Positions 8,880 through 17,079 of a DNA stretch of 19,296 nt are shown here, piece after piece; the stretch's first letter is position 1, and each line of letters opens with the position of its first letter. The translations under genes and the position numbers were made by a program. Source of the DNA: Absidia repens (taxonomy: Eukaryota; Mucoromycota; Mucoromycetes; Mucorales; Cunninghamellaceae); assembly GCA_002105175.1 (NCBI GenBank), contig MCGE01000071.1, positions 1-19,296 of the forward strand, given 5' to 3'. The notes beneath the pieces are model-generated. The model had not been told where the DNA came from. It worked only from the letters and a program-made list of their open reading frames with translations, and searched no databases.

Positions 8880-9475
8880 TTAAAAGGACGTATTTTATTA
8901 AAACATATTGGTGGATACTAAAACCAAATACAACGGGGGATGTTCATTGTAACAAGAGATGAGAGAGTCAATTGGATCGGAAGAGAGTTTAGGAATGGGC
9001 AACACTAGGCTAAAGTGAACAATGAAAAAACGAGATCTAATATACTGTATGATACATGAGGAGAAACTGTCAATTGGAAACTCTTGTAGAAACAGGATAA
9101 CAACTAAAGCTAATCTAACGGGGTGATGGTAAAGAGGGATCTATTACAAAAGTCATGAAAGAGACAATTCAGACATTTTTTCTTTGAAGCAAGTAAAAAG
9201 ACCCATATTTTATTCAGATTTAGATACACAAACTATGGACAATTTAAGACTAAGCTAATGAAGTCATCTAATGATGGCTTTCAGATCCTAGATCCAAAAT
9301 GAAAGGGTTTCCCCATGCAAGTTGTCATCCCTGAGCTGAAACCCCTCTAAACTAGTCCTAACCCTAATCCAAGTCCATCATGATCTCAAAGAAGTTGATT
9401 GATGAAGAAAAAAAGAAAAAAGAAAAAGAAAACAAAGAGCGAAAAAAAAGTGACAAAATTAAAAAAAAAAAAACT
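8880..9475 (+). repeat. Dispersed repeat R1, copy c (two modules, fullest)
   Basis: Two modules, starting at GTATTTTATTAAAAC (about 8890) and CATATTTTATTCAGATT (about 9205). The second holds the R1 core AAAATGAAAGGGTTTCCCCA (about 9297-9316), CTAAACTAGTCCTAACCCTA and CAAGTCCATCATGATCTCAA. A purine tail follows (AAGAAAAAAAGAAAAAAG, 9403-9475), then CACGTGGG. The copy starts where the R2 tail ends, so R1 may be the right-hand part of one larger R2+R1 element. Confidence 0.75.
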
Positions 9476-9762
9476 TCACGTGGGAGGGGTTCCATTCTGT
9501 GTTCCTGTGTGTCTGAATAGGGATAGCTAGTTTTTTTTTGAAGGGGTATAACTACGACAAAGAAAATTCTCTCTCCCCTCTCCTTTTTTTTTTTTTTTTT
9601 TTTTTTTTTGCAATAATCAACACCATTCAATATCATCAACATTGTAGTTCTTTTTCCATGATAAGGCTCAACCACGATTCAATATTAGCCATGAGGAGAC
9701 TCCTCATTTTTACAGCAGCCAACAGTGACGTGTATGATACGTGTGTACATATTTATAGCAAC
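9476..9762. other. Spacer with 26-T tract before the next gene relic
   Basis: Contains CACGTGGG directly after the R1c tail and a T tract at 9584-9609. Short open frames run through it but none is convincing. TTTATAG just before 9763 could be the acceptor of an intron, in which case upstream exons of the next gene lie here or have been lost. Confidence 0.4.
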
Positions 9763-10749
9763 TAACAACATTTCATGGAGGCAGCTTCGTACCTTCCTCT
9801 TCTGAAAATCCTCTGAAATGGAGCAACCCTTTTCTTTTTTTTCCTGTACGTCCCAACACCATCAACCAGGAAGCAAACACAGCAACCAGCATATCTATCA
9901 GTAAACGTCGACCAGATGCCTGTATTGATTATTTACAAGGGGGTATATTTCCACGAAACCTATGGATTTGGTGAGGTTGAAGTGCTCCATGGAAAACGAC
10001 AATTAATCAACGAAATCCTTCAAGGGACAGCAGAAAATAGAAGGTATATTAGCACGGGTGTCGAAAAAATTGGCAAAACACCGACGAATGTGAGTCCGCC
10101 GGTGCCGCTCTTGCAGGGGAGGGACATGTCAACGCCGGTCTGGACTTGGCCGATTTATTTGGTTTAGGTAAACGGATGGCTTGGGCTACAAGTGCGTGAA
10201 GATGCCGCAGTACTTCCATCATCGTCGACCTCAACTTCTCCGCTCTCATCAGCTACCATTATACTCCGAGCAATCATGGAAAATCGAAGGATCTTATTCG
10301 GCTTGGTGTCTTTTCCAAGAATGCGATTGACCATGACAAATTGAAAGGTGTGTTATCGTTTTAAGCGATTGGTAAGTATGAATCTAGACGTTACTTCTGA
10401 GGTATTTATTCCCTTATTTTTTCTTTTTTTTTTGTTATATATTTTTAGGTAACCATGTTACATTCTATATCATGAAGCTGATGTCCGATGGTCTTTATGT
10501 CATGTTGGAAATTGCTCACATTCAAGTACCTGGCTCGCTATATGAATTATATCGTATTTATCACACTTAGGCGATCTTCTCAACGTGGTCCAGGCCTTTT
10601 ACGACGAATGTGGTGATGCTAACACAAGTGGAGAAAGGGCAATGGTTGAAATTCGACAAAGAGCGACGATAATGACATCTGAAGTCATTCGTGTGGTGGA
10701 ACCAATTCGACGCAACAAACGACCATGCAACACAGCTTATTATTATTGA
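9763..10749 (+). pseudogene. Relic of an unknown family, PD...GEVEV type (possible nuclease fold)
   Basis: An open stretch from about 9763 ends in SKRRPDACIDYLQGG. A frameshift near 9962 is followed by GFGEVEVLHGKRQL. A second frameshift near 10080 restores a frame that reads through two stops to NHGKSKDLIRLGVFSKNAID and GVLSF-stop-AIG. A canonical intron (10372-10448, GTAAGTATG...TTTTTAG) joins that frame exactly to NHVTFYIMKLMSDGLYVMLE. After one more shift near 10569 the sequence gives LGDLLNVVQAFYDEC and ends KRPCNTAYYY with TGA at 10747-10749. AATAAA follows at 10826. The order RPDA - GEVEV - DLIRLGVFxKxxID - TFYxMxLxxDGLYVMxE matches what I remember of an expanded Mucoralean family of unknown function. 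The D...E-x-K/E pattern followed by a helix resembles the PD-(D/E)XK nuclease fold, which is inference. Here the expected lysine is Glu. At least three shifts and three stops make it non-functional as read. Confidence 0.65.
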
Positions 10750-10825
10750 TTAGTTTATCCCCTCCGCTTCTTCCTGCCCTTCTTGTTGTTCTCTCTGATC
10801 ATATATCTCTGTTTTATATCTTCTT

Positions 10826-10831
10826 AATAAA
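10826..10831 (+). terminator. Polyadenylation signal of the 9763-10749 relic
   Basis: AATAAA lies 77 nt after the TGA at 10747-10749, in a T-rich context. It supports the inferred 3' end. Confidence 0.5.
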
Positions 10832-11113
10832 TCATATTCATCTTTTTATTTTTATTTTTATTATTTTGAATGATTGTTATCAACTTGGGATTCGGATAAT
10901 TCGGGAATGGGAAAATCAAAAAATAGGGGACCAATCTGCCAGTATGGGAAACACCAATGTCAGTTTTACTTGTCGCACATTTTGTAATCGGTGTCGCACT
11001 TGAAAGAAACAGATGTCGGATTTCCAAAAAGCAATCGTAGGGATTTTTTGATCAACTTAACGCGCTTTTGGTATTTGACTTGTCACCAAATCAGTCGTTG
11101 GGGTATCGTACCT

Positions 11114-11250
11114 CCTACCGCCTACCGCCTACCACCTACCAACTATCACCTATCACCTACTACATACTACATACTACATACTACATACTACATACTACAT
11201 ACTACATACTACATACTACATACTACATACTACATACTACATACTACATA
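11114..11250 (+). repeat. Heptamer satellite with a divergence gradient
   Basis: Nineteen consecutive 7-bp units. The first seven vary (CCTACCG x2, CCTACCA x2, ACTATCA, CCTATCA, CCTACTA; 11114-11162). Then come twelve identical CATACTA units (11163-11246) and a partial CATA. Open frames through it are an artefact of the period, since 7 is not a multiple of 3 and 21 bp gives a 7-residue repeat in every frame. It lies just beyond the 3' end of the transposase relic. Confidence 0.95.
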
Positions 11251-11351
11251 ATGAAAAAAAAGACAATGTATAAAGACAAAGGTACAAAAAAGGATTTATT
11301 GGGTATAAACATAAAAATATCATCTACAAAAAAAGATAAAGATAAATTATA

Positions 11352-11968
11352 CTAAGTAAGATTTCCATGGAAGCAATCATCAAGGAGGTATATGGAATGG
11401 TGAATATATCCATGAAAGCCATTGTGAGTCACCATATTTCACGCTCCCAACATCCCTGTAGATAACGTGCCAGAGTCCAGCGATGCTTCTTTCTTGATCT
11501 AGTATTTTACCTTGGACCAGAGTTGTTCGGTTGGATTGAGTTCCGGAGAGTAGGGGTGAGATAAGCGAAGTAGTCGGTATCCATGGTCAGCAAGTGGTTG
11601 TTCTATGTTTTTCGATTGCTATATTGTCCATAACTATATAGCAGTTTTTTTTGAATTCAGAGTACGTGTTTGCTTCATCAAATCATTCTTCCTATCCATT
11701 TGCGTCGTTGTACGTCCTAACAGAAAGCGAAAAGAAGTGATAATGAGTACAAACTACCATGTTATACACTATTGTTTAGACTTACGTTGATAACACGGCA
11801 AAAAATGGGCGTCGATAGGCCAGAAAGAGGACCATGTGTTCGTAGTTGGGTTTCATAAGTGGCTTAAAGACCGACAGTATGCTAGGGACATTTGTCGACC
11901 TTCATCCAAGTTCTGGCTTCCCAAAAGGTGCTCCCCATAGATAAACGTGTGGACAAAACGCAGCTTAT
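11352..11968 (-). pseudogene. Tc1/mariner (IS630-like) DDE transposase relic
   Basis: On the minus strand, the region near 11690-11615 reads TYSEFKKNCYIVMDNIAIEK, which carries the second catalytic Asp in the usual VMDN context. After a one-base shift it reads ADHGYRLLRLSHPYSPELNP, then TEQLWSKVK (11600-11500). The Glu in NPTEQ takes the place of the third catalytic residue. A further stop (after VKY) and shift precede VTHNGFHGYIHHSIYLLDDC, which resembles the GW/GY-x-x-HS...C end of this family in Mucoralean fungi, with a stop at 11352-11354. Upstream (11700-11968) the frame is poor and the first Asp cannot be placed. Such transposases cut and paste DNA at TA sites; this one is clearly dead. 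I could not identify terminal inverted repeats. The heptamer satellite lies on its 3' side and the tandem units A1/A2 on its 5' side. Confidence 0.75.
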
Positions 11969-12059
11969 CTATAAAAAAAAATCAAGTGTAATATCATAAC
12001 ATACCCCACATCCTATACTTTTTTCAATATGCTTACCTGAAGATCTAAGAGTTGGGAAG

Positions 12060-12291
12060 TAGCCTATTTCATTCGCATCCACAAGGCAGCAGCATCAGGA
12101 AGATGGTGTGCATCACCACATCACCAACCTACTACATACTGGAGCAGAAGTGAGTAGCCAAGGAAAGCTACTTGCGTCCGAAATAAGCTGAGGACAGCAG
12201 GAAAAGGGTAATGCCTTGTATCAGTTTCTTGGAACTAATATCCCTTCAGCATACGTTCCGCTCTTTCGCCTTCTTTTTCGGTAGAGTCCCC
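12060..12291 (-). repeat. Tandem unit A1 (coding-like, frame broken)
   Basis: A 232-bp unit repeated at 12324-12555 with about 97% identity by eye. On the minus strand it starts GGGGACTCTACCGA and encodes GDSTEKEGERAERMLK. One extra base near 12240 and one missing base near 12182, relative to A2, break the frame in between, although the end (TQVAFLGYSLLLQY) is again in frame. Next on the minus strand is a plausible intron (12036 down to 11969, GTAAGC...TTTTATAG) leading to an exon starting DKLR. Confidence 0.8.
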
Positions 12292-12323
12292 ACGTAATGC
12301 ACTTCCAACCTACGATTGATTGA

Positions 12324-12555
12324 TAGCCTATTTCATTCGCATCCACAAGGCAGTAGCATCAGGAAGATGGTGTGCATCACCACATCACCAACCTACTACA
12401 TACTGGAGCAGAAGTGAGTAGCCAAGGAAAGCTACTTGCGTCCCGAAATAAGCTGAGGACAGCAGGAAAAGGGTAATGCCTTGTATCAGTTTCTTTGTAC
12501 TAATATCCTTCAGCATACGTTCCGCTCTTTCGCCTTCTTTTTCGGTAGAGTCCCC
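12324..12555 (-). repeat. Tandem unit A2 (open frame with hydrophobic segment)
   Basis: This unit, with a short 5' extension to 12576, holds a 63-residue minus-strand frame. An acidic/basic start (GDSTEKEGERAERMLKDIST) is followed by a hydrophobic stretch, ITLFLLSSAYFGTQVAFLGY, that could cross a membrane, and the frame ends with QYVVGW. I do not recognise the product. Distantly similar units, B1 and B2, lie at 13563-13975. It is probably an exon fragment of a duplicated gene rather than a whole gene. Confidence 0.6.
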
Positions 12556-12816
12556 GCACACGCTGTGCATCAACACCGGTTTTTTTTATTTGTTAATATA
12601 ACAGTTTTTCTTTTTTTTATTTGATGATGTTAAAAAAAAAAAAATCCCCCATAAAATTTTGGTCATGTCATTCGTACCTTGAAAATCCTACCTGTTTCTC
12701 CGGATTTTATTTTTTTCACACACCGAAAAATAGTAGTGATCGCTGAATTAACCTTTCCCCCGTCAATAACACAAATTTCAAAATATCAAAAACAAAAATA
12801 AAAGGTAGATATGATT

Positions 12817-12822
12817 TTTATT
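12817..12822 (-). terminator. Minus-strand polyadenylation signal
   Basis: On the minus strand this is AATAAA in the context CTCAATAAAAATC, downstream of the PP2C-like fragment. It would be a suitable 3' end for a minus-strand gene ending near 13030-13085. Confidence 0.4.
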
Positions 12823-13082
12823 GAGAAGGTATAAAAAGAAATATATAAAACAATCAGATATACAACAAGAGATATATGATAAGAGGGGTACAACAATGAG
12901 AGGGGAAAACAAGAGATGACAATAAGAAGGCAGGGGAGTGTCCAGTGGTTGACTGGTTTTTTCAAAAGAACCAGTGGAGAGAGAGAATGATGTTTCCAGT
13001 GTCGATTTTTGTTAGCGATTATTGTTTTCATGATTTCGCACTGTTGCTATCGAGCCCAAGATAAAGTCGATTTTGACAATTG

Positions 13083-13361
13083 TCACACTATGGATGTTGT
13101 TATTACCCACAAACAGTGAGGTGTTGAATAAGATTGGATGAAATGTTGTCCTGTATATCCATCAAATAATCCATACAGACTGGTGATAGTTGGAAGCAGC
13201 TGCAGATCGTTGAGTTTTGTATCAAAAAAGTTCAACTGTATTGGAAGATTGCTGGTCTTGCTGTTGTCGTCCTTGTCGTTGTTACTGCCACTGTCACCGT
13301 TGCTATGTGCCACCACCTTGCCACTGTAGTTGATGCCGAAACCGCTATCATTACTTCACTT
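13083..13361 (-). pseudogene. Fragment with a PP2C-like motif
   Basis: A minus-strand frame begins after a plausible acceptor (TTTGAATAG, 13362-13371). It runs through a TGA near the start and then reads SGFGINYSGKVVAHSNGDSG, a polar N/D/S-rich stretch, and SLYGLFDGYTGQHFIQSY before stopping at TAG near 13083. The YGLFDGYTG segment resembles the FGVFDGHGG motif of PP2C-type phosphatases, which carries a metal-binding Asp. The His-Gly that normally follows is Tyr-Thr here, as in inactive relatives. Only one motif is visible and the other PP2C metal ligands were not found, so this is at best a fragment of a gene, possibly a pseudophosphatase. Confidence 0.35.
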
Positions 13362-13435
13362 CTATTCAAAATTGAATATAATCAAAAAGATGAGTTATGT
13401 ACAAATATCTTCCAATAGTCCCTTTTTTTTTTTAC

Positions 13436-13454
13436 CTTGAGTTTGTCAACCAGC
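13436..13454 (-). other. Candidate 19-nt micro-exon between two introns
   Basis: On the minus strand, GTAATC...TTGTAG (13524 down to 13455) and GTAAAA...GAATAG (13435 down to 13362) flank 19 nt. Spliced to the end of unit B1, the 19 nt read ...QSCLQWLMER-LVDKLK in one frame. The exon after the A1 intron starts DKLR, which suggests the same exon order in both duplicated loci. The support comes only from splice signals and frame. Confidence 0.4.
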
Positions 13455-13562
13455 CTACAAAAAAAAAAAAAAAAAAAAAGTGCAATATCATAATATATGT
13501 ATACCTATTATTTTTTTTGATTACCTTTCCATTAACCACTGAAGGCAGGATTGAACGCCATG

Positions 13563-13752
13563 TATCTTTTCAGCATCTGGGGAAGTGTCATCAAGATATA
13601 TGTTGAATATATCTTACTAACAAATGGGCAGATTGATTCACAACACGGGCAGTTGTATAGCATCCAAGATAAATGGGGACAGCCTGGGCCTAACTACTAA
13701 ATCCCGTTAGCTAGGGGGAAACTGCTTCACCTTCTTTGTCGGTAGAGTCCCC
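13563..13752 (-). repeat. Tandem unit B1
   Basis: A 190-bp unit nearly identical to 13791-13975, apart from a few bases and a 5-bp difference near 13600. On the minus strand it starts GGGGACTCTACCGACAAAGA and encodes GDSTDKEGE, matching GDSTEKEGE of the A units, but stops then interrupt it. Its other end encodes DDTSPDAEKI, which continues across a predicted intron as described for the micro-exon. Confidence 0.8.
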
Positions 13753-13790
13753 ATATATGACAAAGACTTCCAATCAAGTTATGACCGCCT

Positions 13791-13975
13791 TATCTTTTCA
13801 GCATCTGGGGAAGTGTCATCAAGATATTTATATATCTTACTAACAAATGGGCAGATTGATTCACAACAAGGGCAGTTGTATAGCATCCAAGATAAATGAG
13901 GACAGCCTGGGCCTAACTACTAAAACCCTTTAGCTAGGGGGAGACTGCTTCACCTTCTTTGTCGGTAGAGTCCCC
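13791..13975 (-). repeat. Tandem unit B2
   Basis: Second copy of the B unit, 38 bp from B1. Shared with B1: CAGCATCTGGGGAAGTGTCA, GGGCAGTTGTATAGCATCC and CTTTGTCGGTAGAGTCCCC. It has the same stops as B1 in the GDSTDKEGE frame, so the damage predates the tandem duplication. Confidence 0.8.
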
Positions 13976-14193
13976 ATGTCATAACTTCAAAGGAAAAATT
14001 AGAAAAAACAATTCCAGCAATATATAATATAATCTCCCGCACGCGGAGTTGTAAATTTCATTTTGCACATCACATCATATCATCTGGAATTTTTTTCGTG
14101 TTTCAATTTTTTTGGCTTGCGATTTTATTCTTTTTTGGTGGACACAAAAAGGAACATCCTTTTTTTTTTTTTTTACACACTTGCTATCCATCA

Positions 14194-16104
14194 ATGAACT
14201 GCCCTCCGGCATACACCGGTCAATATGTTGACATTCCAAATACAATAAGTGATCATTTCTTCGAAAACCATATTCCAAATAATTGGGACTTCCAACATTA
14301 TCTCCAGTGGAACCACGTCTCGCTACCTGCAACCAAAAATACTCTCAACTGCTTAGTGAACAGGTACAATGATGTGTTATCGGAACTGATTGCAACAAAA
14401 GAATTACCTAGGGAACTACTGCGGTACCTTGGACGACTGAAAATAACGGATAAAGTAAGATGGTTTTGGTATTGTTTGAATTAGACTCGAATGGGGACTC
14501 AAAATTTTATTTGCTTTCTTTTAGGCACAATTTTGCGCAAATTTGCTCAACAAAGCGCAACAACAATCCTCCTCCTCCTCATCCACAACTTATCTGTCTC
14601 ATACTGTGGTGAATAATGACCACTTCTCTGGAAATGTTAACAACATTACTTCCCAAATTCATCACGCCACTCTACCACAACAACAACAACAACAACAACA
14701 ACCTCAAGCACAACCATTATCACAGCAACAGCAACTACCTGAATGACCTCAACCACAGCCATCGCCACAGCGACCATCGCAACTACAAGAAACACAACCT
14801 CAACTTCAACTACAAACACCTTCTCCTTTGTATAGTGCGGAAAAGAAACGTCGTCATAAACATACTGAAGAAGATGGTAGGTATTTGGCACTTCTTTTTT
14901 TTTTTTTTTTTGCTGGAGAAGGTGAAAACAACACTAAAGCTTTTTTTTTTTTTTTTTTTGATAGAATCAAGGCGTTCCAGTGCCAAGAAACAATATACCG
15001 AACATGAAAGTCCTATTGATTCTAGTCCTTCCTCTGCTGCTCCTGCTGCTGCTGGCTCAACTATTTTTTCAACAAAGCATTTGTCTGGATGCGCCCCTAC
15101 CGAAATCAATTATTTCATGCGGATCCTTTTTAATTTGTAAGCAAAAAAAAAAAAAAAAAAAAAAAAAAATCAACGAAATTAACCACTATTATTCATGTAG
15201 GTCTGAAAATATTCAATGTCGCGACCATACACCAAAGCTTGTAGATTCCGAAGCAGCGTACTGTCACTATGCATTGTGGCCGTTGATCGATTTGTGTTGT
15301 GGTGCCATCTCCAATTTACAATGCAACTTCAAAGTGGGTGAAACCATATTGTCGGCATCCAAACAACTACCTACCTATTTGGCTGATGGAATGGTGTTTG
15401 TGAACGCTTCTGGACTGGAACTCCTATTTGAAGCATCTGGGAAATTTGGAACAAGAGACAGAAGACGGCATTCAAAGGACCATATCAAAGGGGGCGTATG
15501 GTTTCTATGCAATGATTCATGCTATTCTCAACAAGTACCCCTATGCCAACAAGGAACTGATGAATGATTTACGGGTGCTATTTTTCCATGCAATTACAGC
15601 ATATCGTATTCCCACGTAATCTCTTACCGTAGTACTGGAAAAGGTATTTTATCACACACATACACTTTCTCTCTCTCTCTTTATATATATATATATATAT
15701 AATACTGACATTATTTTTTTTATTTTTATAGACAACTGTCTCAGGCTTTGGGTCATGAAACCTTGCTTTGATGGAAAAATCATTTCCTTTGAAACGAATG
15801 GCCAAGGTCAATGTCGCAACCAACCACGACGACAAGCGACAAGCGATCCAGTTGATCACCTTTTTTCTGGAAAGTAAAAGGTAAAAAAAAATGCAAAACA
15901 AAATAAAAAAAGTTGAACATCGTGTTAATTCGAACAACATATTATTTTATTTATTAGGGAATGTTGGAATTGTCACTTCATGCTATCCATCGCCTGAAAG
16001 ATGCCAGTGATGCCAACTACCTCTTGCTTGAAGGATCCGATGAACTGAATCAACGACCAATGCTACCATCCTTCCTCAAAAGCTCAACCGTTGAAACCTG
16101 TTGA
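14194..16104 (+). pseudogene. Six-exon gene of unknown family, lightly damaged
   Basis: Four exons splice in one frame: 14194-14454, 14525-14876, 14965-15136 and 15201 onward, with donors GTAAGA, GTAGGT and GTAAGC. ATG 14194 follows a 14-T tract; an earlier in-frame ATG at 14098 would read through that tract and is less likely. Exon 1 (87 codons) has no known motif. Exon 2 encodes a linker with S6, Q8, PQ-rich sequence and a basic KKRRHK patch, and contains one in-frame TGA (14744-14746). Exon 4 holds the conserved part: KLVDSEAAYCHYALWPLIDL, then YLADGMVFVNASGLELLFEA, then KDHIKGAYGFYAMIHAILNK once an extra base in the five-G run 15490-15494 is allowed for. Exons 5 (15732-15880) and 6 (15958-16104) encode helical sequence (NHDDKRQAIQLITFFLES; LELSLHAIHRLKDASDANYL), but their phases do not join cleanly. 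AATAAA follows at 16197. The ADG...LExLLxExSG...DHxKGxYGxxAM pattern recalls expanded Mucoralean proteins of unknown function. It could still be functional if the TGA and the G-run are sequence errors, so the pseudogene label is provisional. Confidence 0.65.
15667..15701 (+). repeat. (CT)n-(AT)n microsatellite in intron 4
   Basis: A TCTCTC run followed by about ten TA units lies inside the predicted intron 15644-15731 of the six-exon gene, consistent with non-coding sequence there. Confidence 0.85.
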
Positions 16105-16196
16105 CAACCAAGACTACACTGGCATCGTCACGCTTGATCCTGTATCCGAACTTTTTTAGTTGTTCTAGCTGTTTATTGTTATTATTTTTACCCTTC

Positions 16197-16202
16197 AATA
16201 AA
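16197..16202 (+). terminator. Polyadenylation signal of the six-exon gene
   Basis: AATAAA lies 93 nt after the TGA at 16102-16104, in CCTTCAATAAAAATTTACC. It supports the 3' end of the model. Confidence 0.6.
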
Positions 16203-16204
16203 AA

Positions 16205-16540
16205 TTTACCCTCGTCTCTCATTATTATTTATTGATTGCCCTTGAAGATTATATTATGTGTTGGTGAAATATGTGTTTATGCGAATGAATGGAATATATA
16301 TGTCCAAGTTGGAAATGAATGATATATGACCATGGAAAATTTATTTTTTTATACTGGATTTTGCACCGTTTTTGCGCCGTCAAGAGATAGTTTTATGCGA
16401 ATAACAATGTTCAGCAGTGTAAACTACTTGCAATTTTACTACATTTAGTTTAGATCATTTTATTTTTATTTTTTCTTCTTTTATTATTACACATAATAAA
16501 CGCTCTGGCGCTCCGCTGGAGCTTTTGGAAATCTTTCGAT
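16205..16540. other. Intergenic, no gene seen
   Basis: AT-rich spacer. GCTCCGCTGGAGC near 16510-16522 can form a 5-bp stem with a 3-nt loop just before repeat R3. No coding frame is supported. Confidence 0.5.
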
Positions 16541-16809
16541 TTACTGGGTGTCACAGTTTTTGGTTAAAGTGTGGGTTTCGATGGGATAAGATGAAAGCCT
16601 CCGCCATTTCGCACTTTGGTGGGCAGTCCCTTGGGGTCCCGACCGTCGTGCTCAGCGCGTCGTCAATGGGTTCTTTTTTGTGTGCTGAAAAGAAAAAAAA
16701 AAATAGAGAAGGGATTAGAGTCTCCGCCATTTCGCACTATGGTGGGCAACCCCTTGGGGCCCAACCGCCATGCTCAGCGCGTCGTCAATGGGTTTTTTGT
16801 GTGCTGAAA
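16541..16809 (+). repeat. Repeat R3, two tandem units
   Basis: Two adjacent units share TCCGCCATTTCGCACT, GGTGGGCA, CCCTTGGGG, GCTCAGCGCGTCGTCAATGG and TTTTTTGTGTGCTGAAA. They cover about 16600-16687 and 16720-16808, are more GC-rich than their surroundings, and are separated by an A-rich linker. The first unit has an additional left part (TACTGGGTGTCAC...GTGTGGGTTTCGATGGG) that recurs in copy 3 at 17568. Antisense or sense frames exist, but the units differ by indels. Function unknown. Confidence 0.75.
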
Positions 16810-16857
16810 TAATAGCTTACTTGAAATGCGTCGGAGAGATTACAGTTTGATTATGTA

Positions 16858-16871
16858 GCGGTTGCAACCGC
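16858..16871. other. Perfect 14-bp palindrome
   Basis: GCGGTTGCAACCGC is its own reverse complement and stands out in AT-rich sequence just downstream of the R3 units. It could be a dimeric protein-binding site or part of an inverted repeat. No second copy was noticed in the window. Confidence 0.5.
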
Positions 16872-17079
16872 CTTTCCATTGGAAGATAAAACGAATTATG
16901 CTATATGGTAATTATGTCGATTGCCCGTTTATTTAATTTTTATTTGTAGTTCCCTGATTTTTTGACATAAAAAAAAAAAAAAAAAAAAGCTGGATGATTC
17001 AGGCTCCGCATTTTGCTTTCTATTTTTTAGCTTCCCTTTTTTTTCCCTCTCTTTTTCTTTCTTTTTTATTTTTTTTCCT

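Noticed and set aside
7643..9475. R2 tail as an LTR of a retrotransposon
   Set aside because: No second direct copy close by, no TG...CA ends with target duplication, and no gag or pol fragments between the R2 copies in the window.
10991..11355. Plus-strand frames with a YYILHTT repeat
   Set aside because: Produced entirely by the heptamer satellite read in different frames.
14646..14891. Valine-rich antisense frame
   Set aside because: Antisense of the Q/P-rich linker CAA repeats in the six-exon gene.
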